A stretch of 36,554 bases of DNA from Acholeplasma sp. (GTDB taxonomy: Bacteria > Bacillota_I > Bacilli_A > ML615J-28 > CAG-698): assembly GCA_012838635.1 (NCBI GenBank), contig DUOW01000014.1, positions 1 through 36,554 of the forward strand, given 5' to 3'. Numbering within the stretch: position 1 is the first letter of the stretch; each line of letters opens with the position of its first letter. Under the pieces are notes generated by a model. That model made no database searches. It was not told where the DNA came from and saw nothing but the letters and a program-made list of their open reading frames with translations. This document shows positions 1-7,274 of the stretch, one piece after another. The position numbers were made by a program, and so were the translations under genes.

Positions 1-109
1 CTTTGAAAAATATAAATGCCGCAACAAGTGATCCGATAATCAGGGAAGCAAAAATAGCTGTTGCTATTAGTTTAATTTTGCGGGCTTTTGTAAATGTATT
101 TTTAGCCAT
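1..109 (-). CDS. N-terminus of an unidentified membrane-anchored protein (partial)
   Basis: This is a minus-strand reading frame that starts at ATG 109-107 and runs off the left edge, so only about 36 codons are visible. On the minus strand AGAGG lies 7 bases before the ATG, which supports the start. The peptide opens with MAKNTFTKARKIK, a basic stretch, followed by a hydrophobic segment of about 20 residues (residues 14-35) that reads as a signal anchor or first membrane helix. No family can be recognised from this fragment. It is divergent from the GNAT-like gene at 238, with 128 bases between the two starts. Confidence 0.55.
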   Translation of the reverse strand, partial: MAKNTFTKARKIKLIATAIFASLIIGSLVAAFIFFK

Positions 110-188
110 AATTAACCTCTTAAATATGTAATATTTTATCACAATAGTCTTAAAATTAACATAAAAATTATTTGGATTTTGATATTTC

Positions 189-217
189 TTTACAAATCAA
201 CCAAAAAATAGTATAAT
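189..217 (+). promoter_or_regulatory. Sigma-A promoter of the GNAT-like gene
   Basis: The -35 box TTTACA (189-194) and the -10 box TATAAT (212-217) are separated by 17 bases. The expected start point is near 224, just before the ribosome site GAGGTG (227-232) and the ATG at 238. Confidence 0.75.
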
Positions 218-237
218 AATCCTACTGAGGTGATTTT

Positions 238-1374
238 ATGTATTATATTAAAGAAGTGATCACAAGAAAAGAAATGAAGAAGTTTGTGAAGTTTCCTAAT
301 AAATTATATAAAGATTGTAAGTATTTTGTTCCCGATATTTATGAATCAGAAATAACTTTCTTTAATCCGAAGAAGAACTCATCATATGATTATAGTGAAT
401 CAAAACAATGGTTATGCTATGATGAAGAAGGAGAAGTTGTTGGGAGAGTTGCAGCTATTTTAAGTCATGCTTATAATAAAAAAACTGGTGGCAAGTTTAT
501 GCGTTATTCTCATCTTGATATGATTGATGATGTAGAGGTAACTAGACTTTTATTGATTGAAGTTGCAAAATATGCAAAAGAAAAAGGAATGGATACTTTA
601 ATGGGACCTTTAGGTTTTACCGATATGGATAAACAAGGGTTATTAGTAGAAGGATATAATGAAATGAGTAATTTCATTACTTTATATCATTATCCTTATT
701 ACAAAGAGCATTTAGAAAAGTTAGGATTTGAAAAAGACCAAGATTGGGTTGAATATCAAATCAAAGTTCCTGATGAAATTCCTCATCTTTTAAATAGGAT
801 GGCCGATCGTGCTGTAGCTCGTTATGATTTAAAGATTAAGAAGTTCAAAAAGAAAAAGGAAGTATATCCTTATATTGAAGCAGCATTCCATGTTGTTAAT
901 GATGCTTTTGCACCTTTATATGGAACTGTTCCTTTAACTCAAAAACAAATTGATGAACTTGTAGCTTCATATATCCCTTTACTAAACTTAGATTTTGTTT
1001 ATTTAGTAGCTGACAGAGAAGATGAAGTAATAGGCGTTGGCTTAATGGTTCCTTCCTTAAATAAATCATTACAAGCAACTAAAGGTAAATTACTTCCATT
1101 TGGCTTTTTAAAAGTTTTACGTGATTTAAAGACAGTAGAAGTATTAGATTTACTTTTTATTGCTGTTGAGCCTAAATATCAAACTACTGGTGTTGCTGCC
1201 TTAATTATAAGAGAGGCAATTATAGAGGCGATTAAGTATGGTGCTAAGTTTGCAGAAACAGGACCAGAATTAGAAACTAATATTAAAGTTCAATCACAAT
1301 GGAAATATTTTCAAACAAGACAACATAGAAGACGTAGAACTTATAAGATAAATGTTGATGAGTTTTTAAAATAA
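238..1374 (+). CDS. GNAT-fold protein of unknown substrate
   Basis: A 378-residue cytosolic protein with no signal peptide or membrane segment. The C-terminal part reads like an acyl-CoA N-acyltransferase core: QTTGVA at about 315-320 fits the Q/R-x-x-G-x-G/A acetyl-CoA loop, and it is followed by the helix and strand pattern of the GNAT fold. The middle contains MGPLGFTDMDKQGLLVEG and YHYPYY, which I recall as hallmarks of a widespread uncharacterised GNAT family of 370-380 residues in Bacteroidota and Bacillota. The length fits a whole member of that family. GAGGTG sits 5 bases before the ATG. The gene has its own promoter and appears monocistronic, since the L21 promoter begins four bases after its stop. 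The substrate is unknown, and the GNAT assignment is moderately secure. Confidence 0.75.
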   Translation: MYYIKEVITRKEMKKFVKFPNKLYKDCKYFVPDIYESEITFFNPKKNSSYDYSESKQWLCYDEEGEVVGRVAAILSHAYNKKTGGKFMRYSHLDMIDDVEVTRLLLIEVAKYAKEKGMDTLMGPLGFTDMDKQGLLVEGYNEMSNFITLYHYPYYKEHLEKLGFEKDQDWVEYQIKVPDEIPHLLNRMADRAVARYDLKIKKFKKKKEVYPYIEAAFHVVNDAFAPLYGTVPLTQKQIDELVASYIPLLNLDFVYLVADREDEVIGVGLMVPSLNKSLQATKGKLLPFGFLKVLRDLKTVEVLDLLFIAVEPKYQTTGVAALIIREAIIEAIKYGAKFAETGPELETNIKVQSQWKYFQTRQHRRRRTYKINVDEFLK

Positions 1375-1377
1375 ACC

Positions 1378-1406
1378 TTGCAATTTTAAGTAAATAGTGC
1401 TATAAT
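1378..1406 (+). promoter_or_regulatory. Sigma-A promoter of the rplU operon
   Basis: TTGCAA (1378-1383) and a perfect TATAAT (1401-1406) are 17 bases apart. Transcription would start near 1413, giving an untranslated leader of about 97 bases before rplU. Confidence 0.85.
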
Positions 1407-1410
1407 ATAT

Positions 1411-1500
1411 GAGTTGTGGAAGTACACCGCACTTAGTTAAGGTTATAAATGATTAATTAATCTACCTTACAAGGCGTGTCTTAAAAATATTAAAAAGGAG
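1411..1500 (+). ncRNA. Structured 5' leader of rplU, probable L21 leader
   Basis: The untranslated leader between the promoter and rplU can fold. TAAGGT (1438-1443) pairs with ACCTTA (1464-1469), enclosing the palindrome GATTAATTAATC (1451-1462). Outside that, ACACcGC (1424-1430) pairs with GCGTGT (1474-1479) with one bulged C. Position, size and nested-stem layout match the L21 leader family, a cis-regulatory element found before rplU in Bacillota and thought to mediate feedback by the ribosomal protein. The assignment rests on position and hand folding, not on a covariance-model search. Confidence 0.65.
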
Positions 1501-1509
1501 GTAGTACTT

Positions 1510-1809
1510 ATGTATGCAATTATTGAAACTGGTGGTAAACAATATAAAGTATCAGAAAATGATGTAATTCATATCGAGAAAATCGAAGGCGAAGAAGGTG
1601 CTGAAGTTACTTTTGATAAAGTTTTACTTGTAAATGGTAAAGTTGGTAGTCCTTATGTAAAGGGTGCTAAAGTTACTGGTAAGATTTTAAAACAAGGTCG
1701 TGGTAAAAAGATCATTGTTTATAAATACAAAGCAAAGAAAAACTATCACAAGAAACAAGGACATCGTCAAGCATATACTAGAGTTCAAATTTTATCTTTA
1801 GGTGCTTAA
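1510..1809 (+). CDS. rplU: Large-subunit ribosomal protein bL21
   Basis: A 99-residue protein, close to the usual length. It begins [18 protein letters not shown], the characteristic bL21 start, and has the basic RNA-binding C-terminal part with [15 protein letters not shown]. bL21 binds 23S rRNA in the 50S subunit. AGGAGG lies 9 bases before the ATG. The stop touches the ATG of prp with no spacer, and the order rplU-prp-rpmA is the conserved Bacillota order. Regulation is probably through the structured leader upstream. Confidence 0.97.
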   Translation: MYAIIETGGKQYKVSENDVIHIEKIEGEEGAEVTFDKVLLVNGKVGSPYVKGAKVTGKILKQGRGKKIIVYKYKAKKNYHKKQGHRQAYTRVQILSLGA

Positions 1810-2127
1810 ATGATTACAGTTAATTTTACTTATGAAAATAAGGAGATAAAAAAAGTGTCGGTTTCTGGTCATTCATTATATGATAAGAAAGGTTCTGACA
1901 TTGTTTGTAGTTCAGTATCAACTGCTGTTATTTACAGTATTAGATTACTGGAGGCAAATGAAGAAAAGTTTACTTTCCGTGAAGATGAAAAAAAGCCAGA
2001 AATAACTATTTTAGTAAACGAGGTAAGCTCTTTAACTAATTTAGTTTTGGATAATCTAAAAATATTATTAGAAGACTTAAGTAAAGATTATCCGAACAAT
2101 ATCAAAATAAAGGAGGCATTAAAATGA
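1810..2127 (+). CDS. prp: Ribosomal-processing cysteine protease Prp
   Basis: A 105-residue protein of the YsxB/Prp family, encoded between rplU and rpmA as in other Bacillota. The catalytic pair is visible: His21 in SGHS and Cys33 in DIVCSSVS. Prp removes the short N-terminal extension of bL27, an essential maturation step characterised in Staphylococcus aureus. The partner is present next door, because the L27 encoded here starts with exactly such an extension. The gene begins immediately after the rplU stop and shares ATGA with rpmA (2124-2127), so translation of the three is likely coupled. Confidence 0.93.
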   Translation: MITVNFTYENKEIKKVSVSGHSLYDKKGSDIVCSSVSTAVIYSIRLLEANEEKFTFREDEKKPEITILVNEVSSLTNLVLDNLKILLEDLSKDYPNNIKIKEALK

Positions 2128-2405
2128 TTAAATTAAACATTCAATTCTTTGCATCTAAAAAAGCTGGTGGATCTACGAAAAACGGTCGTGATTCGATTGC
2201 GAAAAGACTAGGTGCTAAAATGGGTGATGGTGAATATGCAAACGCTGGATCAATTATTTATCGCCAAAGGGGAACAAAGATTCATCCGGGAGAAAATGTT
2301 GGTCGTGGAGGCGATGATACATTATTCGCTTTAATTAATGGATATGTAAAGTTTGAGCGTAAAGGACGTAATAAAAAGCAAGTTTCTGTTTACGCTACGA
2401 AATAA
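2124..2405 (+). CDS. rpmA: Large-subunit ribosomal protein bL27 with cleavable N-terminal extension
   Basis: A 93-residue bL27. The first nine residues, MIKLNIQFF, precede [15 protein letters not shown], the conserved mature N-terminus that reaches the peptidyl-transferase centre. The LxxQFF/A junction is the Prp cleavage motif known from Firmicutes and Fusobacteria, so the mature protein should begin at Ala10. The rest, including the [15 protein letters not shown] segment, is canonical. The gene overlaps prp by four bases and is followed at once by a strong hairpin with a T-run. Confidence 0.97.
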   Translation: MIKLNIQFFASKKAGGSTKNGRDSIAKRLGAKMGDGEYANAGSIIYRQRGTKIHPGENVGRGGDDTLFALINGYVKFERKGRNKKQVSVYATK

Positions 2406-2434
2406 TGCACTTATAATATAAAGTGCATTTTTTT
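2406..2434 (+). terminator. Intrinsic terminator after rpmA
   Basis: A perfect 7-bp stem, TGCACTT (2406-2412) with AAGTGCA (2421-2427), has an 8-base loop and is followed by seven T. It starts one base after the rpmA stop and ends 22 bases before obg, with no recognisable promoter in between. It may therefore be a partial terminator that sets the ratio of obg to the ribosomal genes. Confidence 0.85.
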
Positions 2435-2456
2435 AACGTTTAAGTAGGTGATATAA

Positions 2457-3719
2457 ATGTTTATTGATCAAGTAAATATCGAAGTAGTAGCCGGTAATGG
2501 TGGTAAAGGAATGGTTGCTTTTAGAAGAGAAAAGTATGTCCCTAAAGGTGGACCAGCTGGAGGTAATGGGGGCAAAGGTGGCTCTGTTATCTTTAAAGGC
2601 TCATTAAATAAAACTACGCTTTTAGACTTAAAATACAACAAAATTATCAAAGCTGATTCAGGTGAAAATGGTAAAGCTAAAAACATGTTTGGAAAAGATG
2701 CTTTAGATGTTATTATTGAAGTACCACTTGGCACAGTAGTTAGAGATCTTGATAGTGGTGAAGTAATCGCCGATATTACTAAAGATGGAGAAGAAGTTGT
2801 GATTGCAAGAGGTGGAAAAGGTGGAAGAGGCAATGCTGCTTTTGCTACAAGCAAAAATCCTGCTCCCAAAATCTTTGAAGCAGGTGAGCGTGGTGAAACG
2901 AAAAACATTAGTTTAGAGTTAAAACTCTTAGCTGATGCTGGTTTAGTGGGACTGCCTAATGTAGGTAAAAGTACGATTATTTCTGCTTTATCAAAAGCAA
3001 AACCAAAAATAGCCGATTATCCTTTTACTACTTTAATTCCAAATCTTGGTGCAGTAGAAGCTAAAGATGGAAGAAGCTTTGTTTTAGCTGATCTTCCAGG
3101 TTTAATTGAAGGGGCTAGTTTAGGTGCTGGTTTAGGACATGATTTCTTAAGACATATTGAAAGATGTAGAATCATCGTTTATGTTTTAGATATTGATCCT
3201 GTAGATAAATCTGATCCTTATGAGAACTATCTTTTAATTAAAAAAGAACTAGCTGAGTATAACCCTGAGCTAGTTACAAGACCTGAAGTTATTGTAGCTA
3301 ATAAGATGGACTTACCTAATGCAAACAAGAATTTACTTAAATTAAAGATGAAATTAGGTGATGATGTTATTGGTATTTCTGCTTACCAAGCTGAAAACTT
3401 AGATGCTTTAGTTTATAGGATTGCCGATTTACTAGAAACAGTTCCGTTAAAAGAAGAAGCTTTAGAAGAAGTTGTAGAATACACATTCAAGAAAGAAGAA
3501 AAACCTTATACAATTACTTTATTAGAAGATGGAACTTATGAAGTAAAAGGTAAACTTATCGAAAAATATATTGATTCCACAAATTTCCAAAACGATGAAA
3601 GTGTTAAAGTACTTGCTTATCGCCTAAAAAGATTAGGAATAGAAGATGAGCTTAAGAAATTAGGTGCTACACCTGAAGATACTATAATTATCGAAGGTAT
3701 TGTTTTCGAATTACAATAG
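2457..3719 (+). CDS. obg: Ribosome-assembly GTPase Obg
   Basis: A 420-residue protein with the three Obg modules in order. The glycine-rich Obg fold covers about residues 1-157 (many GG and GGKGG segments). The GTPase domain has G1 GLPNVGKST at 165-173, G3 DLPG, G4 NKMD and G5 SAY. A C-terminal OCT domain covers about 340-420. Obg binds the 50S subunit during late assembly and links growth to GTP and ppGpp levels. The rplU-prp-rpmA-obg neighbourhood is conserved. The start has AGGTGA 5 bases upstream. Length and motifs are normal. Confidence 0.97.
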   Translation: MFIDQVNIEVVAGNGGKGMVAFRREKYVPKGGPAGGNGGKGGSVIFKGSLNKTTLLDLKYNKIIKADSGENGKAKNMFGKDALDVIIEVPLGTVVRDLDSGEVIADITKDGEEVVIARGGKGGRGNAAFATSKNPAPKIFEAGERGETKNISLELKLLADAGLVGLPNVGKSTIISALSKAKPKIADYPFTTLIPNLGAVEAKDGRSFVLADLPGLIEGASLGAGLGHDFLRHIERCRIIVYVLDIDPVDKSDPYENYLLIKKELAEYNPELVTRPEVIVANKMDLPNANKNLLKLKMKLGDDVIGISAYQAENLDALVYRIADLLETVPLKEEALEEVVEYTFKKEEKPYTITLLEDGTYEVKGKLIEKYIDSTNFQNDESVKVLAYRLKRLGIEDELKKLGATPEDTIIIEGIVFELQ

Positions 3720-3811
3720 ATGTTACTAATTTTTAAGAACATACTTTTAAAATAAAAAAAGATTATTAGACTATGGGACTTAATGGATTTTAAGCCTAAA
3801 AGGAGGGAAAA

Positions 3812-4435
3812 TTGAAAAAATATAATCTTGCAGATTTTGTCTTTGGAGCAATTTTATTTGCTATTATTATTGTGATGGCTTTTGTACCATCTGTTGGGTA
3901 TATCCCAATCATACCTGGTGTTGCTTATGCAACATTACTACACATTCCTGTTTTAATTGGAGCAATCTTCTTAGGGTGGAAATGGGGTCTTGCTTTAGGC
4001 TTAACATTTGGCATTACGTCAATGATTCAAGCATTCATTATGATGGGACCTGCTAATGCACCATTTACTAACCCTTTGGTAAGTGTATTACCAAGAGCTT
4101 TAATTGGCGTTTTAGCACCATTTATGTTTAAGTGGTTAACTAAAGCTTTTAAAGGCAAAGAAAAGTTAGCTTTATTCTTCACTTTTGGGATAATGACAAT
4201 TATTCATACAGTTATTGTATTAACACTACTTTATGGAGCAATTAAAACTGGTCATTATTATACGAAAACAGTGGAGGATATTGCGGAGACGACATTTGAA
4301 AAAGTGGTATTTGCCATTTTATCTTGGAACTCACTAGCAGAAATTGTATTAGCAGTCTTAATTGGACCAGCTATTTACATACCTTTAGATCAGGTAAGGA
4401 AAAAAAGAAATCACAAGTTAGAAGAACAAGTATAA
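3812..4435 (+). CDS. ECF transporter S component, substrate unknown
   Basis: A 207-residue integral membrane protein with about six hydrophobic segments. The pattern HIPVLIGAIFLG, then GLxxGLTFGITSMIQAF, then NPLVSVLPRALIG is typical of substrate-binding S components of energy-coupling-factor vitamin transporters, especially the PanT-like or COG4684-type group. The start is TTG at 3812, chosen because AGGAGG (3801-3806) is well placed and no in-frame ATG lies nearby. It follows obg after 92 bases and ends at a bidirectional terminator. The energising EcfA/EcfA'/EcfT subunits are not in the window. The substrate cannot be read from the sequence, and I recognised no riboswitch upstream. Confidence 0.8.
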   Translation: MKKYNLADFVFGAILFAIIIVMAFVPSVGYIPIIPGVAYATLLHIPVLIGAIFLGWKWGLALGLTFGITSMIQAFIMMGPANAPFTNPLVSVLPRALIGVLAPFMFKWLTKAFKGKEKLALFFTFGIMTIIHTVIVLTLLYGAIKTGHYYTKTVEDIAETTFEKVVFAILSWNSLAEIVLAVLIGPAIYIPLDQVRKKRNHKLEEQV

Positions 4436-4437
4436 AT

Positions 4438-4465
4438 AAAAAAGGGTTTAATAAAACCCTTTTTT
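4438..4465. terminator. Bidirectional terminator between the ECF gene and tetR
   Basis: GGGTTT (4444-4449) pairs with AAACCC (4454-4459) around an AATA loop, with six A before and six T after the stem. It therefore works as an A-stem-T terminator on either strand for the two convergent genes. Confidence 0.9.
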
Positions 4466-5051
4466 AATTTGTGAATACTTTCACAAGTTCTTTTACATAA
4501 GCATCACGATACTCTTTGAATTTAGTGTTAGTTATAGTCGGAATAATTGATTGTAAGAATAGGGGAACACCGAAAGAAGAGAATAAGATGATGTATTTAG
4601 CAGCTAGTTTTGTTTTGTCTGTTATTCCAGTTATTTCAGAAAATACTTTGAAAAGTTGTTCTAAAAAGACACTGTCAGTTAAAAATTCATCAACTAAAAT
4701 GTTTGCGGAACTATCATTTCCTTCACTACCAATAAAAGAAAGATAGATAACACCAATATATTCTTCAGAAAAAGCGTAGATTAAATCAACTGCTTTGTTA
4801 ATCATTAATTCTGTATCGTCATTTTTTCCTTTATTATTACTCGGGATTAAAAGTTCATGGTAGATTTTAGTTTTAAGTTCAGTAATTACTTCTTTTAAAA
4901 CGATATTTACTAAGTTTTCTTTACTACCGAAGTAGTAGTTTACTGCTGCTACATTGATATTTGAAGCATCGGTAATGTCTTTAATCGTTAGATTAGTCCT
5001 TGTTTTTAATAATTCTTTTGTTGTTTGAATAATACTTTCTTTTCTTGTCAT
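4464..5051 (-). CDS. TetR-family transcriptional repressor
   Basis: A 195-residue protein. The N-terminal 50 residues form a TetR helix-turn-helix, seen as LTIKDITDASNINVAAVNYYFGSKENLV with the family hallmark YYFGSKE. The remainder is a helical ligand-binding domain with no assignable ligand. The ATG (complement of 5049-5051) has AGGAGG 5 bases upstream. It is divergent from an MMPL exporter-lipoprotein pair, the usual arrangement for a repressor controlling an efflux operon. An almost perfect 21-bp palindrome (5070-5090) covers its likely transcription start, implying autorepression. Target and inducer are unknown. Confidence 0.9.
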   Translation of the reverse strand: MTRKESIIQTTKELLKTRTNLTIKDITDASNINVAAVNYYFGSKENLVNIVLKEVITELKTKIYHELLIPSNNKGKNDDTELMINKAVDLIYAFSEEYIGVIYLSFIGSEGNDSSANILVDEFLTDSVFLEQLFKVFSEITGITDKTKLAAKYIILFSSFGVPLFLQSIIPTITNTKFKEYRDAYVKELVKVFTN

Positions 5052-5069
5052 TTTATACCTCCTAATGCC

Positions 5070-5090
5070 ATTTGAAATTAAATATCAAAT
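5070..5090. promoter_or_regulatory. Probable TetR operator (21-bp palindrome)
   Basis: The site has arms ATTTGA and TCAAAT and matches its own reverse complement except at the centre and one symmetric pair. On the minus strand a TATAAT -10 box lies at 5094-5089, so the palindrome overlaps the expected tetR start point. A second ATTTGAAATT copy, a half-site in the same orientation, lies at 5153-5162 before mmpL. Confidence 0.6.
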
Positions 5091-5128
5091 TATATTTCAT
5101 ACCTCATTATATCACATTTTATGTTATA

Positions 5129-5160
5129 TTGAAAGTAGTAATTGAAATATATATTTGAAA
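5129..5160 (+). repeat. Three TTGAAA direct repeats before the MMPL gene
   Basis: TTGAAA occurs at 5129-5134, 5142-5147 and 5155-5160, exactly 13 bases apart. They lie just before the ribosome site AGGAGG of the exporter gene. One of them could be a -35 box. The regular phase also suggests protein binding. Confidence 0.5.
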
Positions 5161-5180
5161 TTTTGATTTAAGGAGGTTAT

Positions 5181-7274
5181 ATGGATAAGATTTTAAGAAA
5201 ACTAGTGTCAAAAAAGGGGATGACGATTACCGCTATCGTCTTTGTAGTTTTACTTATTGCTTCAATCGGTTTTGCTTTCATGACAAAGGTAAATTACAAT
5301 ATGTCTTTATACCTTCCAGAAGACTCAAAGACAAAACAATCAATGGAGGTTTTTGAGGAAGAGTTTGGACTAACAACAATGCTTCAAGTTATGATTTCGG
5401 ATACTAATAATGAAGAAGTAGCTGAGATTGTTGATGAAGTAAAGCAAATTGAAGGAGTAAAAAGTGTTAACTGGTTAGGTGATGTAGCGGATTTAAAACA
5501 ACCAGTTGATGCTGTTAGTAATCCTTTAGTCAATCGTTTTTATAAAGATGGTAATTACTTACTAACAATTGAGATGAATGAAGATGAGTATAGTTTAGTT
5601 ACCGATCAAGCAATTGATAAAACGCAAGACTATTTAAAAACGAAAGCTGTTACGGTTAATTATCGTGGACCAGCAATGTCGGCCAAAACTACAAGAGATT
5701 TAACGGCGCGAGAAACTTTAAATATTATGGCAGTTGTAGTTCCTGTTGCTTTAATCATTCTAATCATTGGTTCTACATCATGGATTGAACCAGTTGTAGT
5801 TTTAATAAGTTTATTAACTGCGATTGTAATTAATTTAGGTGTTAATGGTTTTATGCCTAATATTTCTTTTATTACAATGGCAATGGCATCAGCATTGCAG
5901 CTTGCAGTGAGCCTCGACTACTCGCTCTTCTTTGTTCATAGGTACTATGAAAAAAGGGAAGCGGGGATGGATAAGAGGAAAGCTGCTGTAAGTTCAATGA
6001 AAGATGCTTTAGGTTCAGTAACCGCATCGTGCTTAACAACTGTATTTGGCTTCTTAGCTTTAGTCTTTATGCGTTATCGCATCGGTGCTGATATTGGAAT
6101 TAACCTAGCAAAAGCTGTCTTTATTAGTTATTTAGTTGCCTTGTTTATGATGCCAATGTTACTTATTGTTTTTGATAAGTGGCTTTTAAAGAGTAAACAT
6201 AAAAGCTTTGTTCCTAACTTTAAGAAAATTGGGGGAAGGATTCATAAAGGAAGATTCCCGATTGTAGCAATCTTTTTAGTAGTTATGGGAATAGCTGTTG
6301 TTTTCCAATCTAAAACAAAATTCTTTTATGGAGATCAGGGAGTATTAGAAGAAGATGATCCTGTTGTTGTTCAAGATGTAGCAATTACCAATGAGTTTGG
6401 ATATTTCCAACCAGTTGTTATTTTATATGATAAAGATGCAAAAACTGAGGCTGTAGCAGTAGCTGAAGTTTTACAAGATCATGAATTAATAGATGGTATT
6501 GATAGTATCGTAACATCAATTCCTAAAACTATTCCTAGTGATATGATACCTGCTGAGTATTTAGATAGGTTTGTTGGGGATAAGTATGCGAGAATGATTG
6601 TTTCGATTAAAGTAATGGATGAAACAGAAGATATGTATCAAGTCGCAGAAGATATTGAGCGCATCTGTAAAGAAAACTTTGGTGATAATTACTATACTTT
6701 AGGTTATGCATCATCGATTACGGAGATTAAAGATACGGTAACTGCTGATGGAATTATTGTTCAGATTATCTCTGTTGTTACAATAGCCTTAATTGTAGGT
6801 TTAATCTTTAAGTCAATTTCGATTCCAATTGTTTTAGTTTTAGTTATTCAAACAGCAATTTGGATTAACTTTGCAATTCCTTACTTTACAGACAAGACGC
6901 TAACATATATCGGTTATCTAGTTGTATCAAGCTTGCAACTAGGGGCAACGATTGACTATGCCGTACTACTCACAAGTAGGTATATGGAATTTAGAGAGCA
7001 AAAGATGGAGAAAAAACAAGCACTATCTTTGGCAATGCAAAAGTCAGTTAATACAATTTTAGTTTCATGTTTTGTGTTAGCTGCGGCAGGGTTTGTAGAG
7101 ATGCTTATGAGTAATGTACCTAGTGTATCAGAAATGGGACTTCTAATTGGTCGTGGTGTATTACTATCAGGCTTATTAGTTTTGGTTGCTTTACCAGCAC
7201 TATTAGTACTTTTAGATAAACCTATTCAAATGCTAACATTTAATAAAAAGAAGAACAAGGAGGAAAATATATGA
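5181..7274 (+). CDS. MMPL/RND-superfamily exporter
   Basis: A 697-residue membrane protein with the duplicated MMPL layout. An N-terminal helix (about 11-34) is followed by an extracytoplasmic domain and a helix cluster (about 180-335). A second half repeats this with helices at about 360-378 and 525-690. The equivalent helix-4 motifs, LAVSLDYSLFFVHRY and LGATIDYAVLLTSRY, carry the conserved Asp-Tyr used for proton coupling in this superfamily. AGGAGG lies 7 bases before the ATG. It overlaps the lipoprotein gene by four bases (ATGA) and is divergent from tetR, so it is probably a repressed efflux or lipid-export system. The substrate is unknown. Confidence 0.9.
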   Translation: MDKILRKLVSKKGMTITAIVFVVLLIASIGFAFMTKVNYNMSLYLPEDSKTKQSMEVFEEEFGLTTMLQVMISDTNNEEVAEIVDEVKQIEGVKSVNWLGDVADLKQPVDAVSNPLVNRFYKDGNYLLTIEMNEDEYSLVTDQAIDKTQDYLKTKAVTVNYRGPAMSAKTTRDLTARETLNIMAVVVPVALIILIIGSTSWIEPVVVLISLLTAIVINLGVNGFMPNISFITMAMASALQLAVSLDYSLFFVHRYYEKREAGMDKRKAAVSSMKDALGSVTASCLTTVFGFLALVFMRYRIGADIGINLAKAVFISYLVALFMMPMLLIVFDKWLLKSKHKSFVPNFKKIGGRIHKGRFPIVAIFLVVMGIAVVFQSKTKFFYGDQGVLEEDDPVVVQDVAITNEFGYFQPVVILYDKDAKTEAVAVAEVLQDHELIDGIDSIVTSIPKTIPSDMIPAEYLDRFVGDKYARMIVSIKVMDETEDMYQVAEDIERICKENFGDNYYTLGYASSITEIKDTVTADGIIVQIISVVTIALIVGLIFKSISIPIVLVLVIQTAIWINFAIPYFTDKTLTYIGYLVVSSLQLGATIDYAVLLTSRYMEFREQKMEKKQALSLAMQKSVNTILVSCFVLAAAGFVEMLMSNVPSVSEMGLLIGRGVLLSGLLVLVALPALLVLLDKPIQMLTFNKKKNKEENI

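Noticed and set aside
2468-2908. Long open frame of 146 codons on the minus strand
   Set aside because: It is the shadow of the glycine-rich N-terminal part of obg. The product is Pro/Leu/Ser-rich, with no ribosome site and no recognisable fold.
3720-3811. Possible vitamin riboswitch before the ECF S-component gene
   Set aside because: I looked for TPP, FMN, preQ1, folate and cobalamin signatures. Only a weak CTTAA/TTAAG hairpin next to the ribosome site is visible, which is not enough for a call.
4516-4746. 76-codon plus-strand frame
   Set aside because: It lies antisense within tetR, which has a clear helix-turn-helix and ribosome site. The plus-strand frame has neither.
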